Positions 1 to 8,962 of a DNA stretch of 64,000 nt are shown here, piece by piece (position 1 is the stretch's first letter; each line of letters opens with the position of its first letter). Position numbers and translations under genes: made by a program. The notes under the pieces were generated by a model, which had not been told where the DNA came from, did not search any database, and saw only the letters and a list, made by a program, of their open reading frames with translations. The stretch is from JBAYOE01 sp050950065 (GTDB lineage Bacteria > Spirochaetota > Spirochaetia > Sphaerochaetales > Sphaerochaetaceae): NCBI GenBank assembly GCA_050950065.1, contig JBMNGX010000002.1, positions 186,001 to 250,000 on the forward strand, written 5' to 3'.

Positions 1-167
1 GACTAAAAGAGCACTTAGGGAACTTCAACTTAGTTTATGAAAACATGTGTAAAAACGCTGTTAATACTGAGTGGTTGGTGAAAGCAGAAAAGAGAAATAT
101 CCTTTTTCCCGACATAGATTACAACGTATTTAACTTAGATAGTGAACGAAACCGCTACAACGGCTAA
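1..167 (+). CDS. 3' end of an unrecognised gene (partial)
   Basis: An open frame enters from the left edge (first full codon at position 3) and stops with TAA at 165-167, giving 54 residues. The tail is hydrophilic, rich in Asn and charged residues, and has a WLVKAEKRNILFP stretch. I do not recognise the family. Codon use resembles the neighbouring genes, and a hairpin terminator follows about 25 bp later, so this looks like the genuine end of an upstream transcription unit. No function is proposed. Confidence 0.55.
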   Translation, partial: LKEHLGNFNLVYENMCKNAVNTEWLVKAEKRNILFPDIDYNVFNLDSERNRYNG

Positions 168-190
168 TTATTAGCTAATCTAATTACTTA

Positions 191-217
191 AAGCGCCCCA
201 AATTAGGGGTGTTTTTT
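191..217 (+). terminator. Rho-independent terminator
   Basis: The stem CGCCCC (194-199) pairs with GGGGTG (206-211, one G-T wobble) around an AT-rich loop and is followed by a run of T. It closes the partial upstream gene and separates it from the mraZ promoter. Confidence 0.75.
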
Positions 218-296
218 ACAATCATCTCAAAAATGTATTAAATAACCCATCAAAGGGCCTACAAGTGTATAGTACCTGCCCCTTTAAGTGCCCTTT

Positions 297-372
297 TTAC
301 CACTTCTATCCCCTTTATCTTAGTTGCCCCCTGGTGGGTAAAGGGGTATAGTTTGTGGTAAGAAGTGGTAAA
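297..372 (+). promoter_or_regulatory. Candidate MraZ operator: phased repeats in a large imperfect inverted repeat
   Basis: GTGGTA occurs at 355-360 and 365-370, and TGGGTA at 335-340, all on a 10-bp spacing that overlaps the mraZ promoter from its spacer to just past the start site. A reverse-orientation copy (TACCAC at 300-305, then CCCCTTTAT) makes 297-372 an imperfect inverted repeat. Characterised MraZ proteins bind direct G-rich repeats at their own promoter. That MraZ binds here is inference. Confidence 0.5.
324..352 (+). promoter_or_regulatory. sigma-70-type promoter of mraZ
   Basis: TTGCCC (324-329) and TATAGT (347-352) are separated by exactly 17 bp, which places the transcription start near 359, about 50 bp before the mraZ ATG. 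This is the only good hexamer pair I find upstream of the division cluster. It is embedded in the repeats described in the next entry. Confidence 0.6.
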
Positions 373-408
373 TATTCCCAAAATAGCTGCTTCTAAGGGG
401 AAAAGGAA

Positions 409-870
409 ATGTTAACGGGTGAATATCGCAATACAATTGACGAGAAAGGGAGAATCCTCATACCAGCCAAATTGCGCAATACCCTTGGCGACCAAACGAC
501 ACTGATAGTGACTCGAGCAGTTGAAAGTTGTCTTTGGATCATGCTCCCCCCATTTTTTGAAAATATTAGATCTAAAATTATGGATGGGCCTGGAGCAATG
601 TTCGATGCAAATCTGAGATTATTACAACGTCGCATCATTGCACCTGCGATGGAACTCGATATTGATAAAGCTGGTCGCCTCCTTGTCCCTCCCCAATTAA
701 GAGAGAGTATTGGGCTGCAACTGAAAGAGGAATCGGTCCTACTTGGTATTAGCACCTATTTAGAGCTCTGGAGCGTAGACTCTTATGAGCAATTCTTAAC
801 TGATAGTGAACCCTCCTTCAACGCAGCAAGCCAAAGTCTGAGCATATTGTTGCAAGAAGGGGGACACTAA
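409..870 (+). CDS. mraZ: Transcriptional regulator MraZ
   Basis: A 153-residue DNA-binding regulator of the division and cell-wall cluster. It has the two tandem SpoVT/AbrB-like swapped-hairpin halves of the family, each with the D-x-x-G-R signature: DEKGRILIPAKLR near residues 15-27 and DKAGRLLVPPQLR near 86-98. The start is supported by an AAGGGGAAAAGGA ribosome site just upstream. It is the first gene of the cluster, and rsmH follows after 2 bp. MraZ generally represses its own operon, and the phased G-rich repeats over the promoter fit that. Length is normal for the family. Confidence 0.95.
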   Translation: MLTGEYRNTIDEKGRILIPAKLRNTLGDQTTLIVTRAVESCLWIMLPPFFENIRSKIMDGPGAMFDANLRLLQRRIIAPAMELDIDKAGRLLVPPQLRESIGLQLKEESVLLGISTYLELWSVDSYEQFLTDSEPSFNAASQSLSILLQEGGH

Positions 871-872
871 GA

Positions 873-1784
873 ATGTTAATACACCATAAATCTGTCCTCC
901 CAACTCAACTATTAGAGAACTTTAAACCCACCTCTACTGATTCGCTTATGATTGATTGCACTTGTGGAGAGGGGGGACACTCTGAACTCTTTTTAGAAAA
1001 TTTCCCAAATCTGAAAGTCATTGGAATTGATCGTGATAAAAACATCTTAGAAAAAGCTTCTAAAAGATTAGAAAAGTATGGCGATCGTTTTAAAGCAGTA
1101 AATAGTTGGTTTGATGCCTACTTAGAAAACTATGACAACAAGGCTCCTCATTTAATTCTTTTTGATTTAGGAATCTCTGTTTACCACTACGAAGAATCTT
1201 TAAGAGGTTTCTCTTTTGCTAAAGATGAAAAGTTGGATATGAGACTCGATACCAACCAAACTCTCAGTGCAGAAACTATTGTTAACACATACGAAGAAAA
1301 AGAGTTAGCTGATTTAATTTTTCACTACTCAGAAGAGCGTTATTCACGAAAGATTGCTAGAAATATTGTTAATGAGCGTTCTAGTAATCCAATTACCACA
1401 ACTAAAGAGTTACAAGAAATAATAAATCGTTCAGTTCCTCCCAATTATAGATATGGAAGAATTAATCCAGCTACTAGAACTTTTCAAGCTTTAAGAATTG
1501 AAGTTAACAGTGAGTTAAAAAGAATTACTCCTTCAGTTCGTAAAGCGATCGATTTATTAGAAGAGGGGGGTAAAGTAGCTGTTATAAGTTTCCACTCTTT
1601 AGAAGATCGTCAAGTAAAACACCTATTTAAAGAATTAGAGCGAACTCGTAACAATGAAGATGGGATTATTAAAATTTTAACTAAAAAACCATTAGTTCCA
1701 ACTGAACAAGAAGTTGAAGAGAATCGCCCCTCTAGAAGTTCAAAGTTAAGAATCGCTCAAAAGTTGGAGGTTAATAATGGATAG
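873..1784 (+). CDS. rsmH: 16S rRNA (cytosine(1402)-N4)-methyltransferase RsmH
   Basis: A 303-residue SAM-dependent methyltransferase that modifies C1402 of 16S rRNA in the ribosomal P site. The SAM-binding DCTCGEGGHS motif is at residues 28-37, and the family block INPATRTFQALRIEVN lies near 197-212, followed by ISFHSLEDR. Length is normal. It sits 2 bp after mraZ and its last codons overlap ftsL by 8 bp, so the two are translationally coupled, the usual mraZ-rsmH-ftsL order. Confidence 0.96.
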   Translation: MLIHHKSVLPTQLLENFKPTSTDSLMIDCTCGEGGHSELFLENFPNLKVIGIDRDKNILEKASKRLEKYGDRFKAVNSWFDAYLENYDNKAPHLILFDLGISVYHYEESLRGFSFAKDEKLDMRLDTNQTLSAETIVNTYEEKELADLIFHYSEERYSRKIARNIVNERSSNPITTTKELQEIINRSVPPNYRYGRINPATRTFQALRIEVNSELKRITPSVRKAIDLLEEGGKVAVISFHSLEDRQVKHLFKELERTRNNEDGIIKILTKKPLVPTEQEVEENRPSRSSKLRIAQKLEVNNG

Positions 1785-2103
1785 ATATGACAACACCATT
1801 ATTCGTAATAAATCTCTAACTTTAATTGAAAAAATATTGGCCATTTTATTGTTGGTTTCTGTATTTGCCTCATTAATGGTTCCAATATCGCAAGCAGCTT
1901 ATAAACGCCAAATTGAGTTAGAAAAATCGGCTTTAAATAGAGAGATTATTGAACTAGAAGAGCAAAAGAACTTAATTAAAGTTGATTTAGCTGAAAGTTC
2001 TTTACCCACTCAAACGTTGCAAAGAGCCTCTAACTCCTCCCTATTTTTACGAAAAATTGCCTTTGACCAAATTAAAGTGGTCACAGTTGGGGAGGAGCAA
2101 TGA
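1777..2103 (+). CDS. ftsL: FtsL-like cell-division protein
   Basis: A small (108 residue) bitopic membrane protein: a short charged N-terminus, one hydrophobic helix (about 21-41) and a periplasmic stretch rich in Glu, Lys and Leu with coiled-coil character (about 43-75). Sequence similarity within the FtsL family is weak, so the call rests on topology, size and position between rsmH and the Mur genes. It starts inside the end of rsmH and its stop overlaps the murF ATG. By family it would bridge FtsQ and FtsW/FtsI in the divisome. Confidence 0.75.
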   Translation: MDRYDNTIIRNKSLTLIEKILAILLLVSVFASLMVPISQAAYKRQIELEKSALNREIIELEEQKNLIKVDLAESSLPTQTLQRASNSSLFLRKIAFDQIKVVTVGEEQ

Positions 2104-3473
2104 ATAAATTTAGCATAAATGAGATTAAAGAGTTCACCTCAGCTCAAATTATTGGAAAAGGTCCTTTTCAATTGATTACTTCAGTTGTGATTAATTCAAA
2201 AGAGGTAATTCAAGGCTCATTGTTTGTTGCCTTAGAGGGAGAAAACAGCGATGGGCATCGTTGGGTAAAAGAGGCCTTTATAAAAGGGGCAGCAGCAGCT
2301 CTTATTAGTAAGAAGTATCAAACTAAATTAACTGAAGAGATTAACTTAACAAATAGAGCATTACTTGTTGTTGAAGATCCATTAAAAGCGCTTCAACAAT
2401 TTGCTACTCGTCATGTTGAACGTTTTAACAACATAAATAGAGTTGGAATAACAGGAAGTTGTGGAAAATCAACTACTAAAGAGATGAGTGCCTCAATTTT
2501 AGCTCAAATGGGTAAAACTGTAAAAACTCCAGGAAACTTCAACAGTCAAATTGGCCTTCCTTTAGCCCTTTTGCAAGTTTCTAGTGACCATCAGTTTGGA
2601 GTTTTTGAAATGGGTGTGGATCATGTTGGTGAAATGGACAAAATGATCAAGATGTGGCAAGCCGACGTTGCTTTGATTACTAACATTGGGCTATCACACA
2701 TTGGTAAAATGGGCTCAGTTCAACAAATTGCTAAAGAGAAAGGCAAGTTATTTCACACTGGTGTGAAAGGAGCCTACATAACTGAAAATAGTGCTTGGTC
2801 AACCTTTATTAAAGAGCGATCCGAGGCAAAAGTAAAGCAATTTGGAACAGTAACAACCAAAGGAATCTCAGAAATTAAATATTTGGGTCTTGATGGATGG
2901 TCTTTTAAATATTACCAAAAACCAATTCATATTAAAGGGGTAGGCAAACACAACTTAACGAACGCTTTAGCAGCAATCACCATAGCTAACCACTTTGGTA
3001 GTGAGCCTGAACAAGTAAAAGAGGGCTTAGAGAATTACAGCAACTTGAAAGGGCGCAGTGACATCACCAGTGGTGATATCACAGTAGTTGAAGATTGGTA
3101 TAACGCCTCTTTTGATGCCACAAAAGCAATCATTGAGACTGTAGGATCTGTAAATTGGCAAAATAACAAAGTAGCTATCTTGGGTTCAATGAAAGAGCTA
3201 GGTGAGTACTCATCTTTTTCTCACAAATTAATAGCAAAGTATTTAGTTGAAAATAATTTTAACCAAGTTCTTTTATATGGAAAGGAGATGCAAGAATCTG
3301 CCTCCTATTTAAGAAGTAATGGTTTTGATAGAAATCTATTTTACACATCTGAGTTTTACCAACTACAAAAAGAGGCTGAAAAGAGAGTTAGAAAAGGAGA
3401 TTTAGTTCTCCTAAAAGGTTCAAGATCTATGGCAATGGAATCTTTATTGCCACTACTTAGGAGCAAAATGTGA
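2100..3473 (+). CDS. murF: UDP-MurNAc-tripeptide--D-alanyl-D-alanine ligase MurF
   Basis: A 457-residue cytosolic ATP-dependent ligase adding D-Ala-D-Ala to the UDP-MurNAc-tripeptide. The Mur-ligase P-loop GITGSCGKSTTKE lies near residues 116-128, followed by the NFNSQIGLPL and FEMGVDHVGEM blocks. The C-terminal domain carries LGSMKELGEYS and LKGSRSMAME, as in MurF rather than MurC, D or E. Start and stop overlap the neighbouring genes by 4 bp each. No murE precedes it, which is unusual for a dcw cluster. Confidence 0.95.
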   Translation: MNKFSINEIKEFTSAQIIGKGPFQLITSVVINSKEVIQGSLFVALEGENSDGHRWVKEAFIKGAAAALISKKYQTKLTEEINLTNRALLVVEDPLKALQQFATRHVERFNNINRVGITGSCGKSTTKEMSASILAQMGKTVKTPGNFNSQIGLPLALLQVSSDHQFGVFEMGVDHVGEMDKMIKMWQADVALITNIGLSHIGKMGSVQQIAKEKGKLFHTGVKGAYITENSAWSTFIKERSEAKVKQFGTVTTKGISEIKYLGLDGWSFKYYQKPIHIKGVGKHNLTNALAAITIANHFGSEPEQVKEGLENYSNLKGRSDITSGDITVVEDWYNASFDATKAIIETVGSVNWQNNKVAILGSMKELGEYSSFSHKLIAKYLVENNFNQVLLYGKEMQESASYLRSNGFDRNLFYTSEFYQLQKEAEKRVRKGDLVLLKGSRSMAMESLLPLLRSKM

Positions 3474-4432
3474 ACAACACGATAATTTTAAAAGCTCTTG
3501 GTGGGGCCTTAGTTGCATATCTACTCTCTATGATTGGTGGCTATATTTTCATCAAAATGATGGTTAAAATAAAAATCAGTCAACCAATAAACCCAGATGG
3601 GCCTGCTACCCACTACAAAAAAGAGGGAACTCCAACAGCAGGGGGCCTCTTTTTTATTCTATCGGCTTTTATAACCCTTTTAATTTTTGGAGATTTAAAA
3701 AACTACTACATTTTAATTCCTCTAATTGCTATGGGAGTCTTTGCATTAATTGGGTTTTTGGATGATTTTTTGAAATTGGTTAAAAAGGATGCAATTGGAT
3801 TAACCACTTTACAAAAACTTGCCTTGCAAATCTTAGGTGGAGCCTTTGTTTTCTATTTTTACTCACAATGGGCAACCCCTAATACCAATTTTGGCTCTTG
3901 GTACCCCCTATTTTTCTTAATTTATTTTGGCATAATAGTTAATGGAGTTAATATCTCTGATGGACTAGATGGCCTTGCTGTAGGAATAGCAATGAGCCCC
4001 CTTCTTTTATTGATTGTCTTAACTATCTTCATCTCTGTAAATAATCCAGATTCAATGAATCTTTTGTTGGTTCTTAGCAGTGTAATGGGCTCTTTGTTGG
4101 CATTTTTATGGTACAACGGCTCAAAAGCTCAAGTCTTTATGGGAGATGTTGGTTCTCATGCTTTAGGAGCTTTGATAGCAATTAGTGCCCTCTTGTTAAA
4201 AGTTGAACTAATTATTTTATTAGCAAGTGCTCTATTTTTTATTGAGGTGTTCTCATCATTTTTACAGATTATATCAATTAGACTCTTTTCTAAAAAAGTA
4301 TTTCATATGGCACCACTACATCACCACTTTGAGAAAAAAGGGGTGAGTGAGAGCAGAATTGTGGTGAGATTTCAAATTGCTTCAGCTGTTTCAACAGTTG
4401 CAGCTGCTTTAATATTTTTAAGGGGGATCTAA
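3470..4432 (+). CDS. mraY: Phospho-N-acetylmuramoyl-pentapeptide transferase MraY
   Basis: A 320-residue polytopic membrane enzyme that transfers phospho-MurNAc-pentapeptide to undecaprenyl phosphate to make lipid I. The catalytic blocks are visible: FLDDFLKLVKKDAIGLT, NISDGLDGLAVG, FMGDVGSHALG and the C-terminal MAPLHHHFEKKG. About ten hydrophobic helices are predicted by eye. It starts with GTG, overlapping the murF stop as GTGA, with AGGAG 7 bp upstream. Confidence 0.96.
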   Translation: MNNTIILKALGGALVAYLLSMIGGYIFIKMMVKIKISQPINPDGPATHYKKEGTPTAGGLFFILSAFITLLIFGDLKNYYILIPLIAMGVFALIGFLDDFLKLVKKDAIGLTTLQKLALQILGGAFVFYFYSQWATPNTNFGSWYPLFFLIYFGIIVNGVNISDGLDGLAVGIAMSPLLLLIVLTIFISVNNPDSMNLLLVLSSVMGSLLAFLWYNGSKAQVFMGDVGSHALGALIAISALLLKVELIILLASALFFIEVFSSFLQIISIRLFSKKVFHMAPLHHHFEKKGVSESRIVVRFQIASAVSTVAAALIFLRGI

Positions 4433-4436
4433 AAAA

Positions 4437-5612
4437 ATGATTGAAGATTATCAAATATATGACAATCTAGATCTCTATTTCCCTCAAACAAAGCAAAAAG
4501 AGGATGATAATACCCTTTTTAGGTTTTTGTACCTTTGCACTGTTGTTGCTTTAGTTGGCTTTGGGTTAGTGACACTCTATTCAGCCTCTTACAACGAGGC
4601 TTTTTCAAATAATTTAAAAGGCTCTTACTACGTATTAAGACAAACTACTTTTGCCTTAAGTGGCTTTGCAATTTTTGCTCTAATTCAATATATCCCAATA
4701 AAGTTTATCAGAAAGGTTATTTTTCCCTTCTTATTAGTTTCTCTAGTTTTAATGGCCCTCACAATCGTAGGTCCATTTGGAGTTGAGAAACTTGGAGCTC
4801 GCAGATGGTTGCAAATAGGGCCACTTCCCTCATTTCAACCCTCTGAGTTGCTAAAAGTATCAACAATTTTATTTTTAGCTCATCTTTTTAGTAAGGAGGA
4901 GTTAACAAAGTTCACTAAGATTTTCATTTTAGCAATGATAGGTATTGGAGCTCTTTTAATACTATTACAAAGAGACTACTCAACAACTTTGGTATTTTTG
5001 TTTGTAGTTTTAGCAATGTTGCTTTTAGGGGGCTTTGAAATTAGATATCTAGTTTTAGCCGCCATTACTTTAGCCCTCTTTTTAACTATTTTCCTCTTTT
5101 TAGAGCCTTATAGAATTAAAAGGGTCGTCTCTTTTATATTCCCCTCAATTGATCCCACAGGATTAAATTGGCAAGTGCAAAACTCTTTAAAAGCTGTGAT
5201 GAGTGGAAACTTGTTTGGTAAAGGGTTAGGCAACGGAATTTATAAATTGGGAATTATCCCTGAAGTTCATTCAGACTTTATCTTTGCCTCCTTAGCAGAG
5301 GAGGGGGGCTTCATTGCAATAGCTATTTTTTCAACCCTTTTTGCTTTATTTGGCTTTAGTGGTTTTAGAGTTGCTAAAAAACTACGAGATAGAAAATATA
5401 CCTTTGAATCTTTAAGTGCCTTTGGAATCACCTTAATGATTTTATGGCAAGCAATTATAAACATTATGGTAGTTAGTGCCCTTCTTCCACCTACTGGAAT
5501 CCCACTTCCTTTTTTCTCTCAAGGGGGAACTAACTTATTTGTAATTATTAGTGAGTGTGGCCTTTTGTATCTTTTTATGGGCCTTGTTAACAAGGAGAGT
5601 AGTTATGAGTGA
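4437..5612 (+). CDS. ftsW: SEDS-family septal peptidoglycan polymerase FtsW
   Basis: A 391-residue multi-spanning SEDS glycosyltransferase that works with a class B PBP (probably the FtsI at 13.7-15.4 kb) to polymerise septal glycan. Signature blocks include LGARRWLQIGPLPSFQPSELLK, the HSDFIFASLAEEGG motif and the PFFSQGGTNL region near the C-terminus. It starts 4 bp after mraY and its end overlaps ftsQ by 8 bp. RodA is the alternative, but the position in the dcw cluster favours FtsW. Confidence 0.93.
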   Translation: MIEDYQIYDNLDLYFPQTKQKEDDNTLFRFLYLCTVVALVGFGLVTLYSASYNEAFSNNLKGSYYVLRQTTFALSGFAIFALIQYIPIKFIRKVIFPFLLVSLVLMALTIVGPFGVEKLGARRWLQIGPLPSFQPSELLKVSTILFLAHLFSKEELTKFTKIFILAMIGIGALLILLQRDYSTTLVFLFVVLAMLLLGGFEIRYLVLAAITLALFLTIFLFLEPYRIKRVVSFIFPSIDPTGLNWQVQNSLKAVMSGNLFGKGLGNGIYKLGIIPEVHSDFIFASLAEEGGFIAIAIFSTLFALFGFSGFRVAKKLRDRKYTFESLSAFGITLMILWQAIINIMVVSALLPPTGIPLPFFSQGGTNLFVIISECGLLYLFMGLVNKESSYE

Positions 5613-6480
5613 TGCTTATTTTAATAGCATCGACTACGATGCAGTAAGAATAAATGATGTTGTTGAACTCTACCAATTCCCAATTGTTAGAAAAAGGGAA
5701 TCTAAAAAAGTCTCACTTCCCATTTTAATTGCAACAGCTGTTGTTTTAGCCTTAGTTTGGTATGCCTTACGATTTATCCCAATTTTTGATGTTGGACAAA
5801 TTAACTTTCAGCTAAATGGCTCTTACACTTCACTTCCTTATCAAGTAACTCAACAAGCTAATAGGTTTTTAGGGCGCTCATTGATGAGTTCAACCCCTAT
5901 TAAGTTAAAAAATTCATTAGAACAGCTTCCCACCGTTAAAAAAGCTGTAGTAAAAAGAAAACTATTTTCAACTCTTTTAGTTGAATTAGAGATGGCTGAA
6001 CCCCATTTAATAGTTTCTAGTGTTGACAGCAACAACGAAGAAGTTTTCTACTTTGTTGATAAAAAAAGCTTAGTGAAATTAGATATTCAAGATTTATCAA
6101 TGTATCAAAAATCTGCTTTCACCATTGGGGTAGAGTCAACATATTTAGACAAGTTATTAGCCAACGGTATTGATGAAAACTTAGAGGATATTTTCTATTT
6201 AACTAACCAAGTGACTTTGAATCAAGGGAGCTTTTCAACTACTTTAGGGAAAGTTGATTACCAAAAAGCAATAGATGGTAGTTTTGGTAAACTTGCCATT
6301 GAGTTACCCCAATACCACTCCACTTTACACATTAATGAGGCTGTTTTGCACTCCCAATTGAAAAGTGCTGTTGGATTGATTAAACTTGAACAAAAGGCTA
6401 ATAATAATGTCGATAACATTGTACTAGGTAAACAGTTACACTACGATTTATATCAAAGTGGATTGGTTAAAAGGCAATAG
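5605..6480 (+). CDS. ftsQ: Cell-division protein FtsQ/DivIB
   Basis: A bitopic division protein of 291 residues. I take the ATG at 5605, which has AAGGAG just upstream; an earlier in-frame start at 5551 would lie deep inside ftsW. It has a cytosolic tail of about 34 residues, one membrane helix (about 36-55), then a POTRA-like segment (about 59-130) with the typical IKLKNSLEQLPTVKKAVVKR pattern, and a poorly conserved C-terminal domain. Position between ftsW and ftsA is canonical. By family it scaffolds FtsL and the septal synthase. Confidence 0.88.
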   Translation: MSDAYFNSIDYDAVRINDVVELYQFPIVRKRESKKVSLPILIATAVVLALVWYALRFIPIFDVGQINFQLNGSYTSLPYQVTQQANRFLGRSLMSSTPIKLKNSLEQLPTVKKAVVKRKLFSTLLVELEMAEPHLIVSSVDSNNEEVFYFVDKKSLVKLDIQDLSMYQKSAFTIGVESTYLDKLLANGIDENLEDIFYLTNQVTLNQGSFSTTLGKVDYQKAIDGSFGKLAIELPQYHSTLHINEAVLHSQLKSAVGLIKLEQKANNNVDNIVLGKQLHYDLYQSGLVKRQ

Positions 6481-6492
6481 TGGAGGTATTTC

Positions 6493-7737
6493 GTGGCAGC
6501 AGACAGAGTCATGATGGGTTTAGACATTGGAAGTTCATGGGTACGCGCAGTTGTAGCAACTATTAGTGTCGATGGCTCAATCATGGTAGATAGTATTTGT
6601 GAAAGACCCTCAGAAGGGGTTAGAAATGGTACTATCGTTAACATTGAACAAGCTTTAAAAGCTATAACCTCAGTAATTACAGAGGCGGAGCTACAAGCTG
6701 GAGTCACTGCCCAAAATCTACTAGTGGGTGTTGGTGGAGATCACATTGAGGGGATGCAAAGCCAAGGTGTGGTTGGGATCAATGCTAAAGACCAAGAGAT
6801 TAAAAGAGAGGATATCTTCCGTTCTTTAGAGGTTGCCCGAGCTTTTGAAATGCCAGTAGATCGGGAGATTTTACACACCTTAGTACAAGATTTTAGAGTT
6901 GATGGAAGGGGGGGAATTAAAGATCCCATCGATATGTTGGGCCACCGTTTAGAAAGTAGAGTATTAGTTGTTACTGCAAGTGCCTCTATCACCCAAAATA
7001 TTAGGAAAGCCATTCAAAGAGGTGGTTATCAAGTTCAGCGCCTATTTTCTCAACAACTTGCCGATGCTGAAGCTGTTTTATCGGTAGAAGAGAAAGAGAT
7101 GGGGACAATATTGATTAACTTAGGAGGCGGGACTACAAATATGATCGCCTACGCCGATGGATCCCCTATATTCACAGGGGGAATTAATATTGGCTCTTCT
7201 CATATCACTAGTGATTTAGCCTATATCCTAAACAAACCAAAGGCTATTGCTGAACAAGTTAAGTGTGATAGTGGAAACTGTCATATCCCCTCAGTATCTC
7301 TTGATGAGACGGTAATCATCCCCCAAGTTGGAGGATTACCCTCTATTAAGATGCCAAAAATTGAATTAAGCAAAATTATTGAACCCCGAGTAGCCGAAAT
7401 CTTTTCAATGTTACAAGTTGAACTAGAGAAGAAAGAGATTAGAGGCTCATTTGGTGGGGGAGTTGTCTTAGTTGGTGGAGGAGCCCTATTATCGGGAGCT
7501 CCAGAACTAGCTAGTGAAATATTTAGATTGCCAGCTCGCATTGGATTTCCTGATGCCCTTAGTGGTTTAGACCGCTCTTATATTAATCCCCGTTATACAA
7601 CGACTTTAGGTCTTGTTATGACTGAAGCAAAAAGAATTAAAGATCAATACGCTTTAGGGGGAACAAAAGGGAGAAGGTCCAAAGGGGGTGGCAAGATGAG
7701 AAAGAGTGTCCGTGGGTTTTTCAAAACCCTCTTTTAG
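6493..7737 (+). CDS. ftsA: Cell-division protein FtsA
   Basis: A 414-residue actin-family ATPase that tethers FtsZ to the membrane. The phosphate-1 motif GLDIGSSWVRA is at residues 9-19, the phosphate-2 region ILINLGGGTTNM follows, and the adenosine motif VVLVGGGALLSGA lies near 326-338. The extreme C-terminus (KMRKSVRGFFKTLF) is basic and amphipathic, matching the membrane-targeting helix. The GTG start has GGAGG 7 bp upstream. It precedes ftsZ by about 17 bp, so the two are surely co-transcribed. Confidence 0.96.
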   Translation: MAADRVMMGLDIGSSWVRAVVATISVDGSIMVDSICERPSEGVRNGTIVNIEQALKAITSVITEAELQAGVTAQNLLVGVGGDHIEGMQSQGVVGINAKDQEIKREDIFRSLEVARAFEMPVDREILHTLVQDFRVDGRGGIKDPIDMLGHRLESRVLVVTASASITQNIRKAIQRGGYQVQRLFSQQLADAEAVLSVEEKEMGTILINLGGGTTNMIAYADGSPIFTGGINIGSSHITSDLAYILNKPKAIAEQVKCDSGNCHIPSVSLDETVIIPQVGGLPSIKMPKIELSKIIEPRVAEIFSMLQVELEKKEIRGSFGGGVVLVGGGALLSGAPELASEIFRLPARIGFPDALSGLDRSYINPRYTTTLGLVMTEAKRIKDQYALGGTKGRRSKGGGKMRKSVRGFFKTLF

Positions 7738-7754
7738 TTGGAGGAGATAAGTTG

Positions 7755-8960
7755 ATGGATTTTGATATGCTTGAAGATTTGCTACAAGATGAGCAATCCC
7801 CACCTACCAATATTAAAGTTGTAGGAGTTGGAGGTGCTGGTGGCAACGCTATAAACAGGATGATCTCTAGTGGCTTAAAGAAGGTCACCTTTGTAGCTAT
7901 GAATACCGACATTCAAGCTTTACAACGCTCTAATGCCCAAATAAGACTTCCATTGGGAAGAGAACTAACTGGAGGTTTGGGTGCTGGAGGAATTCCTGAA
8001 GTTGGTGAAAAGGCAGCTGAAGAGTCTCGTGAAGAGGTTAAACAACTACTAAGTGGAACCGATATGGTTTTCATAACTGCAGGAATGGGAGGGGGAACTG
8101 GAACTGGAGGGGCTTCAGTGATAGCTGAAATAGCTCGTGAAGTTAATGCTCTCACTGTTGCTGTAGTTACAACCCCATTTGCCTTTGAAGGAAAAAAGAA
8201 GTTGCAACTAGCTTTAGGGGGAATTGAGAAACTTAGAAAACATGTTGATACTTTAATTCTCATTCCAAACCAATACCTATTAAAAGTTGTTGAAAATAAT
8301 ACCCCAATAAAACAAGCATTTTTATTAGCTGATGACGTCCTTAGACAAGGGGTACAAGGAATCAGTGAACTAATTACTGAACCTGGTGAGATAAACATCG
8401 ACTTTGCCGACGTAAAAACTGTTATGAAGGGGCGTGGAGATGCTCTAATGGGAATAGGAATTGGTGAAGGGGATAACAGAGCAATTGATGCAGCTAGAGC
8501 TGCTATAAACAACCCTCTATTAGAGAATGCTACAATCGATGGTGCTAAATCTGTTTTAGTTAACTTAGCAGGTGGAGATGCATTAACATTGCAAGAGTAC
8601 CAAGATGTCGTAGAGTTGATTACCGAAAACTGTGCCGACGATGCCTTAATTATTGCAGGACAAGCCTATAGCCCCGAGTTGGGAGACAAAATAAAAGTTA
8701 CCGTTGTTGCTACTGGGTTTGAAGCCCCAAATAGTGAAGCAACCCACCAAGCAGCTTTTGAGAGTAAACAAAGAAGAGCTACTCGCACCTTTGGCCAAGT
8801 GCCTTCTTCCAATCCAACTAGTGATGATTCAGAAGATGAAGATGTAGTAACTATTAACAGGTGGCAAGATTTACAACAACAAATAGGTAACAGACAACAA
8901 TCTAACGATTTCAATTTCCCTGCGGTATTGAGGTATAAACGGGAAGAAAAAGAGGATTAA
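7755..8960 (+). CDS. ftsZ: Cell-division GTPase FtsZ
   Basis: A 401-residue tubulin-like GTPase that forms the Z ring. The GTP-binding signature GGGTGTG is near residues 112-118, the N-terminal VVGVGGAGGNAINRM block is present, and the T7 loop (NIDFADVKTVM) is intact. After a short linker it ends with FNFPAVLRYK, a recognisable conserved C-terminal peptide for FtsA and other partners. The start is ATG at 7755; a TTG directly before it is possible, as both fit the GGAGGAG site. Confidence 0.97.
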   Translation: MDFDMLEDLLQDEQSPPTNIKVVGVGGAGGNAINRMISSGLKKVTFVAMNTDIQALQRSNAQIRLPLGRELTGGLGAGGIPEVGEKAAEESREEVKQLLSGTDMVFITAGMGGGTGTGGASVIAEIAREVNALTVAVVTTPFAFEGKKKLQLALGGIEKLRKHVDTLILIPNQYLLKVVENNTPIKQAFLLADDVLRQGVQGISELITEPGEINIDFADVKTVMKGRGDALMGIGIGEGDNRAIDAARAAINNPLLENATIDGAKSVLVNLAGGDALTLQEYQDVVELITENCADDALIIAGQAYSPELGDKIKVTVVATGFEAPNSEATHQAAFESKQRRATRTFGQVPSSNPTSDDSEDEDVVTINRWQDLQQQIGNRQQSNDFNFPAVLRYKREEKED

Positions 8961-8962
8961 TA

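Noticed and set aside
393..755. Open frame antisense to mraZ
   Set aside because: Runs against the mraZ coding sequence and its operator; composition is shadow-like and no start signal is seen.
7913..8512. Long open frame (199 codons) antisense to ftsZ
   Set aside because: It is complementary to highly conserved FtsZ codons, has no ribosome site or recognisable protein, and its Ser/Pro/Ile-rich composition is that of an antisense shadow.
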